Assembly (NCBI GenBank): GCA_045546275.1
Contig: JAZQCM010000032.1
Location: forward strand, 1-58,765
Reading direction: 5' to 3'
Length of the DNA: 58,765 nucleotides
Source: RGIG1927 sp045546275
Lineage (GTDB): Bacteria > Bacillota > Clostridia > UMGS1883
The notes beneath the pieces were generated by a model. That model was not told the DNA's origin. It saw nothing but the letters and a program-made list of their open reading frames with translations, and ran no database searches. Below, one piece after another: positions 39,739 to 49,503 of the stretch. How positions within the stretch are numbered: position 1 is the first letter of the stretch; the number at the start of each line of letters is the position of its first letter. Both the position numbers and the translations under genes were made by a program.

Positions 39739-40452
39739 CTAAATTTCAATATTTAAATAATCACAAAGCTTTTTAAGGGAGGTGTTTAAAATTAAATCCT
39801 CGGGAAAATCGATTTCCTCCAAAAGCTTTTTGCTGTTATCAACAATGCCTATTTCAGCGGAAAAATGCGCATCGGTGCTCAAAACCACAGGCACTGAGTA
39901 CTTTTTGCACAAAAGGGCAATTTGTCTGCAGTTTTCGTCGCTACCCGCACGTACACGGAAAGAGTGATTATTTATCTCAATTATTTTACCCTTTTCCTTC
40001 GCTTTTTTTACAACCGCTTCGTAATCACACATGTATCTTCCATCACCCATGTGACCCAAAACGTCAACGTTTTCGTTATCCAATGTGTTAAGCCACGCCT
40101 TTGTAACCGCTTCTTTGGGTTGGTTTGGTGCAAAGCAGGGTGTGTGAAAAGAAGCAATAATAAGTTCAAGGTTTTTCAGGTATTTATCTTCAATATCTAA
40201 ATTCCCATCCTCGTCCATAATGTCAACCTCGGCACCTGTTAAAAGCCTTATGCCGTTTATATGCTTTGGCAGGTGTCGTGCAGAGTTGAAATGAAACCAC
40301 ACCGCACCATCACCCAAATCGGGGCCATGGTTGGTCATTGCAATGCCCTCAAGACCCATTTTTACGGCGGCTGCTATGTTTTCCTCCAAGGTTGAAAACG
40401 CATGGGCGGATACGTTTGTGTGTGTATGTGTATCTACAGTAATTTTTATCAT
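39739..40452 (-). CDS. PHP-domain phosphoesterase, YcdX type
   Basis: 237 residues. Trinuclear metal motifs of the PHP fold: VDTHTHTNVSAHAFST (residues 6-21), MTNHGPDLG, TGAEVDIMDEDG, ASFHTPCF, GHMGDG and STDAHF. The AHAFST start is that of the YcdX group, putative phosphatases of unknown substrate. It has all ligands, unlike degenerate PHP domains. RBS AAAGGA; it begins 12 bp after hprK. Confidence 0.9.
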   Translation of the reverse strand: MIKITVDTHTHTNVSAHAFSTLEENIAAAVKMGLEGIAMTNHGPDLGDGAVWFHFNSARHLPKHINGIRLLTGAEVDIMDEDGNLDIEDKYLKNLELIIASFHTPCFAPNQPKEAVTKAWLNTLDNENVDVLGHMGDGRYMCDYEAVVKKAKEKGKIIEINNHSFRVRAGSDENCRQIALLCKKYSVPVVLSTDAHFSAEIGIVDNSKKLLEEIDFPEDLILNTSLKKLCDYLNIEI

Positions 40453-40464
40453 GTTTTTATTCCT

Positions 40465-41424
40465 TTAAATTATGCTGCTTGCATCTATGTTCATTTGCTT
40501 GCTTAATCTTTCGCTCAATTCCTCAGCGGCGTTGTAGCCCATCTTTTGCTGACGGAAATTCATTGCCGCAATCTCAACAATAATGGCAAGGTTTCGACCG
40601 GGTCTTACAGGCACGGTAACCGAAGGTACTTCAATACCTAAGATATTCGTGTAATTTTTATCTATACCAAGTCTTTCGTAGCTCTTGCCTTCCTGCCACA
40701 ATTCCAGATTAACAACAAAGTCTACGTTTTCCATGTCCTTTACGGCACCCATACCGAAAATCTTTTTAACGTCAATAATACCAATGCCTCGAAGTTCAAT
40801 AAAGTGACGGATAATTTCGGGCGATGAGCCAACAAGAGTTTTTGCGGAAACCTTTTTAATTTCCACAGCATCGTCGGCAACAAGGCGGTGACCACGCTTA
40901 ACAAGCTCAACTGCTGTTTCGCTTTTACCAACACCGCTTTCGCCCAAAAGGAGCACACCTTCACCGTAAATTTCCATAAGCACACCATGACGGGTGATGA
41001 AAGGAGCCAAAAGCACATTCATTGTAGAAATGTAGGTTGCCACAAAATGCGAGGTGCTTTCTTCGGTTCTTAAAATTGCAATGGCGTACTTTTTTGCAGC
41101 TTCCATAAGCTCTTCAAAAACATCTGCCTTTCTTGTTACAACAATTGCAGGTATTTTTTTTTCGCAAAGGTTTTCCAAAGCTACTCTTCTTTCCTCAGGG
41201 GATTTTTCCATAAGATAAAACATTTCAGCTTTACCTAAAACCTGTATTCTTTCGGTGTCAAAATAATCGTAATAGTCTGCGGCAAACTGAATGCCCGGAC
41301 GGTGAATGTCACTGCAGGTTATCCAGGTTTCGTCCATGGACTTGGGTGCATACACAACCTCAAGCTTAAACTCGGAAATAATCCTTGTAAGTAAAACCTT
41401 TTCCTTTCTATTAGCAGACATCAT
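40465..41424 (-). CDS. hprK: HPr kinase/phosphorylase
   Basis: 319 residues. Phosphorylates HPr on Ser46 in carbon catabolite control. Walker A LLGESGVGKSETAVEL (about residue 155), RLVADDAVEI, and the HprK signature region IELRGIGIIDVKKIFGMGAV (split over about 205-225) are complete. No HPr gene is in the window. The start codon overlaps the prfA stop by 1 bp. Confidence 0.96.
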   Translation of the reverse strand: MMSANRKEKVLLTRIISEFKLEVVYAPKSMDETWITCSDIHRPGIQFAADYYDYFDTERIQVLGKAEMFYLMEKSPEERRVALENLCEKKIPAIVVTRKADVFEELMEAAKKYAIAILRTEESTSHFVATYISTMNVLLAPFITRHGVLMEIYGEGVLLLGESGVGKSETAVELVKRGHRLVADDAVEIKKVSAKTLVGSSPEIIRHFIELRGIGIIDVKKIFGMGAVKDMENVDFVVNLELWQEGKSYERLGIDKNYTNILGIEVPSVTVPVRPGRNLAIIVEIAAMNFRQQKMGYNAAEELSERLSKQMNIDASSII

Positions 41425-42494
41425 TATGCATTTTCCCCTTTCAGCTTTTCGCTTTGGTAATATGTTGCAAGTGCATCAATAAGCTCGTCAATTTCGCCGT
41501 TCATAATAGAATCTATTTTATAAAGTGTAAGATTAATTCTGTGGTCGGTAACTCTGCCCTGTGGGAAGTTATATGTTCTTATTCTTTCGCTTCTGTCGCC
41601 GCTGCCCACCTGGCTTTTTCTTTCGGCGGCAATGGATGCATTCCTTTCAGCTTCCATAAGCTCATACAAGCGGCTTCTTAAAACCTTTAAGGCTTTATCC
41701 TTATTTTTGTGCTGACTTTTTTCATCCTGACATGAAACCACTAAGCCTGTTGGAAGGTGTGTTACTCGTACAGCACTGTCGGTTGTGTTTACGCACTGGC
41801 CACCCGGGCCACCTGCACGGAACACGTCAATTTTTAAGTCGTTGGGGTTAATTTCAAGCTCAACCTCTTCAACCTCGGGAAGCACTGCAACAGATGCTGC
41901 AGATGTTTGTATTCTGCCCTGGGATTCTGTTTCGGGAACTCTTTGCACACGGTGCACACCGCTTTCGTACTTAAAACGGCTGTATGCGCCACTTCCTTCA
42001 ACGGAGAAGGAAATTTCCTTGTAACCTCCAAGCTCTGTTGCATTGGAGTTCATAATTTCAATTTTCCATCTTTTTTTATCTGCATACATGGAGTACATTC
42101 TGAAAAGTGCCGCAGCAAAAAGTGCCGCTTCTTCCCCGCCTGTACCGCCACGGATTTCAACAATTACGTTCTTTTCATCGTTGGGGTCTTTGGGGATTAA
42201 AAGTATTTTCAAAGCCTCTTCAATCTGCGGAATTTTACTTTTTGCTTCGTTCAGCTCTTCTCTTAAAAGCTCTTCAAAGTCAGCGTCCTGTCCTTCGCTG
42301 AGCATTTCTTCGCTTTCCTTGATGGTGTTTACCACTTCTTTATATTCACGGTATTTTTCCACAATAGGAGTTAAGTCGCTGTGCTCTTTCATGAGCTTAC
42401 GCCATGTGTCAATGTCACTTATTACTTCAGGGTCACTTATTTTCCCCGAAAGAGCTTCGTATTTTTCTTCAATAAATGCAAGTTTTGTAAACAA
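41424..42494 (-). CDS. prfA: Peptide chain release factor 1
   Basis: 356 residues. Recognises UAA and UAG. The GGQ loop is in RAGGPGGQCVNTTDSAVR (about residue 228) and the PxT-type anticodon region around VPETESQGRIQTSAASVAV. Gap of 14 bp from the upstream gene. A prmC (GGQ methylase) gene often adjacent is not here. Confidence 0.97.
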   Translation of the reverse strand: MFTKLAFIEEKYEALSGKISDPEVISDIDTWRKLMKEHSDLTPIVEKYREYKEVVNTIKESEEMLSEGQDADFEELLREELNEAKSKIPQIEEALKILLIPKDPNDEKNVIVEIRGGTGGEEAALFAAALFRMYSMYADKKRWKIEIMNSNATELGGYKEISFSVEGSGAYSRFKYESGVHRVQRVPETESQGRIQTSAASVAVLPEVEEVELEINPNDLKIDVFRAGGPGGQCVNTTDSAVRVTHLPTGLVVSCQDEKSQHKNKDKALKVLRSRLYELMEAERNASIAAERKSQVGSGDRSERIRTYNFPQGRVTDHRINLTLYKIDSIMNGEIDELIDALATYYQSEKLKGENA

Positions 42495-42508
42495 TTAAAC
42501 CACCCCGT

Positions 42509-42949
42509 TTATAAAATGACAAAGAGTATACCAATGCCCACGCCTAGTAAAAAACCCATTGCCACCTGAAAGGGACTGTGTCCCAAAATTTCCTTTAAGG
42601 CAGTTTCATTGCCGATAACAGAGTTTTCCTTCATTGCGTGTATTATGCGGTTAAGTGCCTTTGCCTGCTCGCCTACAGCTCGCCTTACACCGCAGGCATC
42701 GTACATTACAACAAGTGCAAATGCCGCAGAAAGTGCAAAAAAGTCACTTGAAAAGCCGTGAGTTGCACCGATTACCGTGGTAAGCGCAGTTACAAATGCA
42801 CTGTGAGAGGAGGGCATACCGCCCGATGCCATAAGCGACTCCCAGGCAAACCTTTTTTCAAGTATTGAGTTGATTATAACCTTCAAAAGCTGTGCCGAAG
42901 CCCAGCCTGCAATTGCGGCAACAAGAGGAATATTCATATATTCAATCAT
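42509..42949 (-). CDS. Divergent PAP2-family membrane protein (DUF212)
   Basis: 146 residues with four to five membrane helices. The signatures of the divergent PAP2 family are present: GWASAQLLKVI near the start, GGMPSSHSAFVTAL (about 43-56) and MYDACGVRRAVGEQA (about 82-96). A lipid phosphate phosphatase role, for example on polyprenyl phosphates, would fit its place next to the prenyl synthase and uppS genes, but activity is unproven for this family. Confidence 0.88.
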   Translation of the reverse strand: MIEYMNIPLVAAIAGWASAQLLKVIINSILEKRFAWESLMASGGMPSSHSAFVTALTTVIGATHGFSSDFFALSAAFALVVMYDACGVRRAVGEQAKALNRIIHAMKENSVIGNETALKEILGHSPFQVAMGFLLGVGIGILFVIL

Positions 42950-42965
42950 TTGTAATCACCTATCT

Positions 42966-43829
42966 TTAATTATCTCTTTTAAGCATGGCGTCGGCAAGCG
43001 AAAGAAGGAATTCGCCCTTTTCGCCAAGCCCAAGCAAGGCATTTTTCGCCTTGTCGGTTTCCTTTTGCAATTCTTCCTTTGCTTTTTCAATGCCAAGAAG
43101 TGTTACAAAAGTGGATTTGTCGGAATTAATGTCCTTCATGAGGGTTTTGCCCATTTTTTCTGCATCGCCCTCAACGTCTAAAATGTCGTCCTTTATCTGG
43201 AATGCAAGACCTAAGCTTTTTGTGTAATTTTCAATAAATGCACTGTCCTTGCCTGCCGCAATACAGCCTGCAGCACCTGCCGCATTAATAAGACCGCCTG
43301 TTTTTCTTTGGTGAATATATTTCAATTCTTCAATATTCACCCTTTCGCTTTCAGCCTTAATGTCGTCAGTTTGTCCGCCAACCATTCCCCATATGCCTGC
43401 ATTTTGGGAAAGATATGCTATATAGTCAAAAGCTTTTGCTTTGTCGTTTACTTTTTTTGTTATATATTCAAATGCAAATGTTAAAAGTCCGTCACCTGCC
43501 AAAAGAGCATACGCCTCGCCAAACTTTACATGGCAAGTGGGCATGCCTCGACGGAGTGTGTCGTTATCCATACAGGGCAAATCGTCATGAATAAGTGAAT
43601 AGGTATGTATCATTTCAAGGGCACAGCCAAAATAAAGGGCTGTGCTGCTATCGCCGCCTAAGGCGTCGCAAACTGCCATGGCAATTACAGGGCGGAGCCT
43701 TTTCCCACCTGCTAAAAGCGAATACGCCATAGCCTCAGATACAATGTTGCCTTCAGGAAGCATTTTTGTTATATTTTCAAGCTCATCATTAATTCTTTTA
43801 GTATAAGTTTCAAGCTGTTTTTTAAACAT
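42966..43829 (-). CDS. ispA: Geranyl/farnesyl diphosphate synthase
   Basis: 287 residues. Chain elongation of isoprenoids up to FPP. First Asp-rich motif HDDLPCMDNDTLRRG (DDxxxxD form, about residue 80), second KDDILDVEGDAEKMGK (about 215), and GGKRLRPVI at the substrate end. It overlaps xseB by 1 bp. dxs, which often follows, is not present. Confidence 0.95.
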   Translation of the reverse strand: MFKKQLETYTKRINDELENITKMLPEGNIVSEAMAYSLLAGGKRLRPVIAMAVCDALGGDSSTALYFGCALEMIHTYSLIHDDLPCMDNDTLRRGMPTCHVKFGEAYALLAGDGLLTFAFEYITKKVNDKAKAFDYIAYLSQNAGIWGMVGGQTDDIKAESERVNIEELKYIHQRKTGGLINAAGAAGCIAAGKDSAFIENYTKSLGLAFQIKDDILDVEGDAEKMGKTLMKDINSDKSTFVTLLGIEKAKEELQKETDKAKNALLGLGEKGEFLLSLADAMLKRDN

Positions 43830-44038
43830 CAGTTTTCAGCTCCCTCGTCAAAATCAGTTTCGCCTTCCTCGGTCACCTTTTTTACTCTAAGCTGTGCCTC
43901 GTCCAGCATTTTTCTGCAATCCTTTGTAAGGGCAACGCCCTTTTCAAAAAGCTCCATCGCTTCCTCTAAGGTTGTTTCGCCGCTTTCAAGCTTTTTAACT
44001 GTTTCTTCAAGCTGTTTCAATGCTTCTTCAAATTTCAT
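43829..44038 (-). CDS. xseB: Exodeoxyribonuclease VII small subunit
   Basis: 69 residues. The XseB pattern KFEEALKQLEETVKKLESGE, TLEEAMELFEKGV and a Lys/Glu-rich tail is clear. It forms the helical stalk of exonuclease VII with XseA, encoded 12 bp upstream. Confidence 0.95.
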   Translation of the reverse strand: MKFEEALKQLEETVKKLESGETTLEEAMELFEKGVALTKDCRKMLDEAQLRVKKVTEEGETDFDEGAEN

Positions 44039-44050
44039 TTTAATCGTCCT

Positions 44051-45250
44051 CTACTTTTGTGTTTGGGTTACCTCGGTTTCAACCCTGCCGTCTTTAAGAT
44101 AAAGAGTGAGCGTGTCGCCAATTTTAACATCATCAACACTCTTTACCGTGCGATTTTTGTTATAGGCTATGCTGTAGCCACGGTCAAACACCTTCAATGG
44201 GCTTAAAGCGTCCAGCTTTGCCGCCATGGTTTTAAGCCTTGTCATTTTAGAATCAGTTGCAATCTGATAAACCCTTAAAAGGTTGTCAAATGTGTTGTCG
44301 GTCAATTGCATAAGGTTTTCAATGCGCCTTAAAAAGCTTTCCTTTGATGCCCTTTCCGAAATAAGCTTAAGCTTCATTTCGCTGTCGGAGGCTTTCTTCA
44401 TAAGAAGCTTATTTAACCTGTCGCGGTTTTTTACAAGAAGTGCTTCAATTTCCTTAACATCGGGCACTGCAACCTCTGCTGCAGCTGACGGGGTTGGCGC
44501 TCTTAAAGAAGCTGCTGCATCGGAAAGAGTAAAGTCGGTTTCGTGGCCTACTGCACTTATTACTGGGATTTTTGATGCAAAAATTGCCCTTACTGTGTTT
44601 TCCTCGTTAAATGCCCACAAGTCCTCAATACTACCGCCGCCACGGCCCACAATCAAAACGTCAACATCGGTGTTTTTGTTAAAAAACTCAATACCCTTTA
44701 CAATGGTTGCCGACGCCCCTGCCCCCTGCACAAGTGCAGGATAAAGATAAACCTCACAAAGAGGGAAACGCCTTCTTATAACGTTTATAATATCCCTTAC
44801 TGCGGCACCTGTGGGGCTTGTTACAACCCCCACCTTTTGAGGAAATTTGGGAATAGGCTTTTTGTATTTATCGTCAAACAAGCCTTCTGCACCAAGCTTT
44901 TTCTTAAGCTCTTCAAGCTGTTGGTACAAGTTGCCCTTGCCCTCCTGCTCCATGTTTTCAATGTAAAGCTGGTAGTTTCCGTCACGCTCATACACGCCTA
45001 TGCGTCCGTTTGCGCTGACCTTCATGCCGTTTTCCATTTTAAAGGGAAGCTTTAACACAGCACCCTTGAACATAACCGCCTTAAGAGCACTTGTTTCGTC
45101 CTTTAAGGTAAGGTAAACATGACCTGATGTGTGATATTTAAGGTTACTGATTTCGCCTTTTATCCATATGTTCTGCAAAACCTCGGTACGTTCAAGTATG
45201 GCTTTTATGTAGTTGTTAATTTGTGTTACCGTTGCTTCACGACGCTCCAT
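44051..45250 (-). CDS. xseA: Exodeoxyribonuclease VII large subunit
   Basis: 399 residues. N-terminal OB fold (TVTQINNYIKAILERTEVL, WIKGEISNLKYHTSGHVYL), catalytic core with GVVTSPTGAAVRDII, LIVGRGGGSIEDLWAFNEE and ISAVGHETDFTLSD, and a C-terminal coiled coil. Degrades single-stranded DNA in repair. Gap of 7 bp from nusB. Confidence 0.96.
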   Translation of the reverse strand: MERREATVTQINNYIKAILERTEVLQNIWIKGEISNLKYHTSGHVYLTLKDETSALKAVMFKGAVLKLPFKMENGMKVSANGRIGVYERDGNYQLYIENMEQEGKGNLYQQLEELKKKLGAEGLFDDKYKKPIPKFPQKVGVVTSPTGAAVRDIINVIRRRFPLCEVYLYPALVQGAGASATIVKGIEFFNKNTDVDVLIVGRGGGSIEDLWAFNEENTVRAIFASKIPVISAVGHETDFTLSDAAASLRAPTPSAAAEVAVPDVKEIEALLVKNRDRLNKLLMKKASDSEMKLKLISERASKESFLRRIENLMQLTDNTFDNLLRVYQIATDSKMTRLKTMAAKLDALSPLKVFDRGYSIAYNKNRTVKSVDDVKIGDTLTLYLKDGRVETEVTQTQK

Positions 45251-45257
45251 AAAACAA

Positions 45258-45680
45258 TCACCTTGTTTTTAAATACTCTGCCAGAACTCCGTTAATAAAC
45301 CTGTAGGTATCGTCCTCACCGTATTTTTTTGCAAGCTCAACAGCCTCGTTAACTGCAACACGGTCGGGAACATCCTCCATGTTGTCAATTTCATAGATTG
45401 CAAGCTGTAAGAGAGCAAGACTTACCTTCGGAAGTCTTGAAACGTCCCACTTTTTAAGAAGAGGTGTTATTTTTTCGTTAAGCTCGTTTTTCTTTTCAGC
45501 CGCACCGAAAACAACAGCCTTCATGTATTCAAAGTCTTTGCCTGAAACTGCTTCATCCGCCCACATTTCGTCCTTTTTTGTTTCTTCAAAATACTCGCAC
45601 ATATCGTGGGGAGGCTCTTTCATGAGAGCACAGTTATAAATAATTTTAAATGCATTTTCTCTTGCTGATTTTCTGCTCAT
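45258..45680 (-). CDS. nusB: Transcription antitermination factor NusB
   Basis: 140 residues. All-helical NusB fold with MSRKSARENAFKIIYNCALM at the start and RLPKVSLALLQLAIYEI, VAVNEAVELAKKYG and RFINGVLAEYLK in the second half. With NusE it binds boxA in rRNA operons. The ATG at 45680 has AAGGTG upstream; a GTG at 45689 overlaps that RBS. The asp23 gene often upstream in Firmicutes is replaced here by rseP. Confidence 0.93.
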   Translation of the reverse strand: MSRKSARENAFKIIYNCALMKEPPHDMCEYFEETKKDEMWADEAVSGKDFEYMKAVVFGAAEKKNELNEKITPLLKKWDVSRLPKVSLALLQLAIYEIDNMEDVPDRVAVNEAVELAKKYGEDDTYRFINGVLAEYLKTR

Positions 45681-45694
45681 TTTAATCACACCTT

Positions 45695-46723
45695 CTATAC
45701 AAGTTTCATAATATCTGAAAACATTACAAAAATACCAAGTCCCAGCATCAGCACAAGTCCGATGAGGTTAATGTAGCCTAAAACCTCCTGCTTAAGCTTT
45801 TTTCTTGTTACAAGCTCAATAAGGTTAAAGATTATGCTTCCGCCGTCCAATGCAGGGATGGGCAAAAGGTTAAACACCCCTAAGTTCACGCTTATCATGG
45901 CGAAAATGTTCAAAAGGTTCACCAAAATCAAAAGCCAGCCACCGTGACTAACCTGTTCGGTTGTATCCTCAACCACCTGAACAACCCCCACAGGACCCGA
46001 CATGTCGCTGACCTTTGCAACGCCTGTAAGGAGCATTTTCAAGCTCACCATAACAGCCTTCACAACGTAGCGTGTGTCGTAGTAGGCATATTCAAAGGTT
46101 TCCAAAAAGCTGTAAATTTTAGCCGTGGGGACAAAGCCTATGAGCATTTCCCCTGTTTCGCTCACCTTTGGTGAAAGTGTTACGTTCATTTTTTCTCCGT
46201 CACGTAAAAAGGTAACCTTCACACTTTCGGGGTTTTCAATCATGAAAAGCTTAATGTCGCTTTGAGTGTTGATTTTTGTATTATTAAGACGGATTATTTC
46301 ATCGCCCGGTAAAAGACCTGCTTCTTCCGCTGCCGACTGAGGCACAATGCTATTTATTTGAGGCACATAGGTTCCGCCAACAATGTTATTTATAATAACA
46401 AAGCACAAAAAGCCTAAAAGCACATTCATAAATGCACCTGCCACAAGTATTGCAATACGTTTTATTGGGGATATATTGGAAAACGCCTTCGGGTTGTCGC
46501 TTTCTTCCTCCTCGCCTTCAAGCTTTACATAGCCGCCTAAGGGCAAAAGCCTTAAGGAATACTGGGTTTCGCCTTTTTTCCACTTGAAAAGAAGCGGACC
46601 CATTCCCACAGAAAATTCGTGCACGGTTACGCCCATTCTTTTTGCCACAAAGAAATGACCTGCCTCGTGAAGAATGACCATAATTCCGAATGCAATAACA
46701 GTAACTATTACAGAAAAAGCCAT
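45695..46723 (-). CDS. rseP: RseP-type site-2 intramembrane metalloprotease
   Basis: 342 residues. Zinc motif ILHEAGHFFVAKRMG (HExxH, about residue 18-22) in the first membrane helix, one PDZ domain (about 115-195, SAAEEAGLLPGDEII) and the third zinc ligand in NLLPIPALDGG near residue 290. Cleaves membrane-bound anti-sigma factors or signal-peptide remnants. Placement between dxr and nusB follows the uppS-cdsA-dxr-rseP order common in bacteria. Confidence 0.95.
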   Translation of the reverse strand: MAFSVIVTVIAFGIMVILHEAGHFFVAKRMGVTVHEFSVGMGPLLFKWKKGETQYSLRLLPLGGYVKLEGEEEESDNPKAFSNISPIKRIAILVAGAFMNVLLGFLCFVIINNIVGGTYVPQINSIVPQSAAEEAGLLPGDEIIRLNNTKINTQSDIKLFMIENPESVKVTFLRDGEKMNVTLSPKVSETGEMLIGFVPTAKIYSFLETFEYAYYDTRYVVKAVMVSLKMLLTGVAKVSDMSGPVGVVQVVEDTTEQVSHGGWLLILVNLLNIFAMISVNLGVFNLLPIPALDGGSIIFNLIELVTRKKLKQEVLGYINLIGLVLMLGLGIFVMFSDIMKLV

Positions 46724-46741
46724 CAGAAACCTCCGATAAAA

Positions 46742-47881
46742 TTATAATCCTGCCTTTTCACGGACCATGCGCCGTGCAAATAAATCCGCTTCTTCAATAA
46801 CAGGAATGGAAGAAGCCTCCATAATCTTATGTTTATCCATTGCGTAGTTAATATACTCGGTAATGTCGCCAAAGCGGCACTGTCCCTTTAAGAACATTGC
46901 AACCGCTTCCTCGTTTGCTCCGTTGAAAACACAAGGCATTGTGCCACCCATTCTTGCAGCTTTTTTTGCCATGTTAACAGCAGGGAATGCTTCGTTGTCA
47001 ATGTCAAAGAAGGTTAATGTACCAACCTTTACAAGGTCCAACGGCTCACTTACCTTAATGCTTCTTTCAGGGTAGTGAAGAGCATAGCTTATGGGAAGCT
47101 TCATGTCGGGAACACCGAACTGACCAATAACAGAGCCGTCGCAAAATTCCACCAAAGAATGGACAATGCTCTGGCGGTGAACAACCGGAACAATGTTGTC
47201 AACACCAACACCGAAAAGGTGCATTGCTTCGATTATTTCCAAGCCCTTGTTAACAAGAGTTGAGCTGTCGATGGTGATTTTTGCACCCATGCTCCAGTTA
47301 GGATGCTTTAACGCATCCTTTGCGGTAACGTCCAAAAGCTCCTCTCTCTTTTTGCCGAAAAAGGGGCCGCCTGACGCAGTTATAATAATTCTTTCCACAA
47401 ATTTATCCTGTGATGCAATTGACTGGAAAATAGCGCTGTGCTCGCTGTCCACAGGAACAATCTTAACGCCCTTTTCCTTGGCATAATTCATCACATAGTC
47501 ACCTGCAGTAACCAATGTTTCCTTGTTTGAAAGAGCAATGTCGCTCCCCGATTCAATAGCCGCCAGAGTAGGTTTTAAGCCTGCAATACCAACAATTGCG
47601 GTAACTGCCATTTCGCCCTGACGTGCACAATGACACACACCCTCCTCGCCCGAAAGCACGGTTGTGTTTGTGTCTTTAACCCTCACCTTCAAATCTGCCG
47701 CACATTTTTCGTCATATAATGCCGCAAATTGGGGTTTGTATTTACGTATCTGCTCTTCTAACAAATCCACATTTGTGTGGGCTGTGAGAGCCTTTACCTT
47801 TAAGGAAGGGTCCTTGTCGCAAACCTCCAAGCTCTGCTTACCGATAGAGCCGGTTGACCCTAAAATAGATATTTCTTTCAT
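46742..47881 (-). CDS. dxr: 1-deoxy-D-xylulose 5-phosphate reductoisomerase
   Basis: 379 residues. Makes MEP with NADPH in the non-mevalonate isoprenoid pathway. NADPH loop ILGSTGSIGKQSLEV (residues 5-19), SNKETLVTAG, metal and substrate motifs VDSEHSAIFQ and ITASGGPF, WSMGAKITIDSSTLVNKGLE are all intact. Gap of 14 bp from cdsA. Confidence 0.97.
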   Translation of the reverse strand: MKEISILGSTGSIGKQSLEVCDKDPSLKVKALTAHTNVDLLEEQIRKYKPQFAALYDEKCAADLKVRVKDTNTTVLSGEEGVCHCARQGEMAVTAIVGIAGLKPTLAAIESGSDIALSNKETLVTAGDYVMNYAKEKGVKIVPVDSEHSAIFQSIASQDKFVERIIITASGGPFFGKKREELLDVTAKDALKHPNWSMGAKITIDSSTLVNKGLEIIEAMHLFGVGVDNIVPVVHRQSIVHSLVEFCDGSVIGQFGVPDMKLPISYALHYPERSIKVSEPLDLVKVGTLTFFDIDNEAFPAVNMAKKAARMGGTMPCVFNGANEEAVAMFLKGQCRFGDITEYINYAMDKHKIMEASSIPVIEEADLFARRMVREKAGL

Positions 47882-47895
47882 TTGTCTTTCGCCTC

Positions 47896-48720
47896 TTATC
47901 CGATAAGATTAAAGATTTCGTTCATAAAGTACACTAAAGGCGTTGTTAAAAGCACGCTGTCAAAGCGGTCAAGTATACCGCCGTGACCGGGGAAAAGATT
48001 GCCGTAATCCTTAACGCCTGCTTCTCTTTTTATTGCGCTTGCGGCAATGTCACCCACAGGACCTACCAAGGAGCAGCCAAGACCTGTTAAAATAAGTCCC
48101 ACCTCGTTACAGGGCACGCCTGCAATGAAGTTCAATACGAAGGACAGAATAACCATGCCCAAAATGCTGCCTAAAATGCCACCGAAAAAGCCTTCCACGG
48201 TTTTCTTGGGGCTTAAAACGGGGGCAAGCTTTCTTTTGCCGAAGCGGATACCCACAAAGTATGCGCCTGCATCGTTGCACCAGGTTGCCGCAAAAAGAAC
48301 AATTATCATCCACACGCCGTACTCATGCTCACGAAGGGGCACAATGTAGGAATAAAGCACGCTGATGAAAACCGATGCAAAAAACGCAACTGAAACATCG
48401 GTAAGCTTTACATTCTTGTGGTCAAACACCATAAGGCAGAAAAGATACACAATGAAAAGGCTCATACATCCGAGGCACACCTCGAAATTAATGATTGAAT
48501 CGCCTAAGTGCATGCAACCTAAAAGTGCACAAAGGGCAATACCAAAGCAGCCCGAAAGTGCTAACGGAAGCTTTTTGGTGATGCCTGTTACGGAAAAAAT
48601 TTCATATGTAGCCACACCGACCACAATCATAAGTGCAGCATGAAAAACCATAGGATGAGACAAAAGTAATGTAAAAAACAAAACTATGCCTAATGCTGAA
48701 GTTAAAAGTCGTGTCTTCAT
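47896..48720 (-). CDS. cdsA: Phosphatidate cytidylyltransferase
   Basis: 274 residues, about eight membrane helices. Forms CDP-diacylglycerol for phospholipid synthesis. The CDS signature near the C-terminus (GPVGDIAASAIKREAGVKD, then FPGHGGILDRFDS, residues about 215-250) and the upstream SPKKTVEGFFGG are conserved. Confidence 0.96.
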   Translation of the reverse strand: MKTRLLTSALGIVLFFTLLLSHPMVFHAALMIVVGVATYEIFSVTGITKKLPLALSGCFGIALCALLGCMHLGDSIINFEVCLGCMSLFIVYLFCLMVFDHKNVKLTDVSVAFFASVFISVLYSYIVPLREHEYGVWMIIVLFAATWCNDAGAYFVGIRFGKRKLAPVLSPKKTVEGFFGGILGSILGMVILSFVLNFIAGVPCNEVGLILTGLGCSLVGPVGDIAASAIKREAGVKDYGNLFPGHGGILDRFDSVLLTTPLVYFMNEIFNLIG

Positions 48721-48750
48721 AATTTCAATGCCTTCCTTGTTGCATTTTAA

Positions 48751-49503
48751 TCACACACCGCCAAAGCGACGTGTACGCTTTTGGTAGTCATAAATTGCCT
48801 GCAGCAAATCCTCGTTTGAAAAATCGGGCCACAAAATGTTTGAAAACCACAATTCGCTGTAGGCTGATTGCCAAAGGAAAAAGTTACTTAATCGATACTC
48901 GCCCGAAGGACGGATAATAAGGTCGGGGTCAGGCTGGGTTGCGGTATATGTTCTTTTGGAAATATCCTCCTCACATATATCCTCAACCTGCATTTTCCCT
49001 TCCTTTACCGCCTGTGCGATTTCTTTAACCGCACGGACAACCTCGTCACGTCCGCCGTAGTTAAGTGCAATATTAAGCAAAAGACCACTGTTATTTTCAG
49101 TGGCCTTTTCCATGTAGAGCTGTTTTTCACGGAATGAATCAGAAAAAGCACTTCTGTCGCCGATAAAATGTATCTGTACATCTCTGCCTGCAAGACGCTG
49201 AAGACCGTGGTCCAGATAATCCTCAAGGATATTCATAAGGGCATCCACTTCTTCTTTAGGTCTTCTCCAGTTTTCCGTTGAGAAAGCATACACGGTAACA
49301 ACCTTTACACCGATGTTACCGGCATACTCAACTACTCGCTCAAATGTTTTTGCACCCACAGCGTGACCGGAGGTACGGGGCAGACCGCGTTTTTTCGCCC
49401 ATCTGCCGTTGCCGTCCATAATAATTCCGATATGCTCGGGTAAGTTATCAAAGTCCACTTTTTGCTCTAAAGCTTTTTTTCGGAAAAAGTTTTTTAATGT
49501 CAT
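48751..49503 (-). CDS. uppS: Undecaprenyl diphosphate synthase (cis-prenyltransferase)
   Basis: 250 residues. Builds the C55 carrier lipid for peptidoglycan. HIGIIMDGNGRWAKKRG (catalytic Asp, about residue 30), YAFSTENWRRP, NYGGRDEVVRA and LIIRPSGEYRLSNFFLWQ are complete. It overlaps frr by 4 bp. Confidence 0.97.
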   Translation of the reverse strand: MTLKNFFRKKALEQKVDFDNLPEHIGIIMDGNGRWAKKRGLPRTSGHAVGAKTFERVVEYAGNIGVKVVTVYAFSTENWRRPKEEVDALMNILEDYLDHGLQRLAGRDVQIHFIGDRSAFSDSFREKQLYMEKATENNSGLLLNIALNYGGRDEVVRAVKEIAQAVKEGKMQVEDICEEDISKRTYTATQPDPDLIIRPSGEYRLSNFFLWQSAYSELWFSNILWPDFSNEDLLQAIYDYQKRTRRFGGV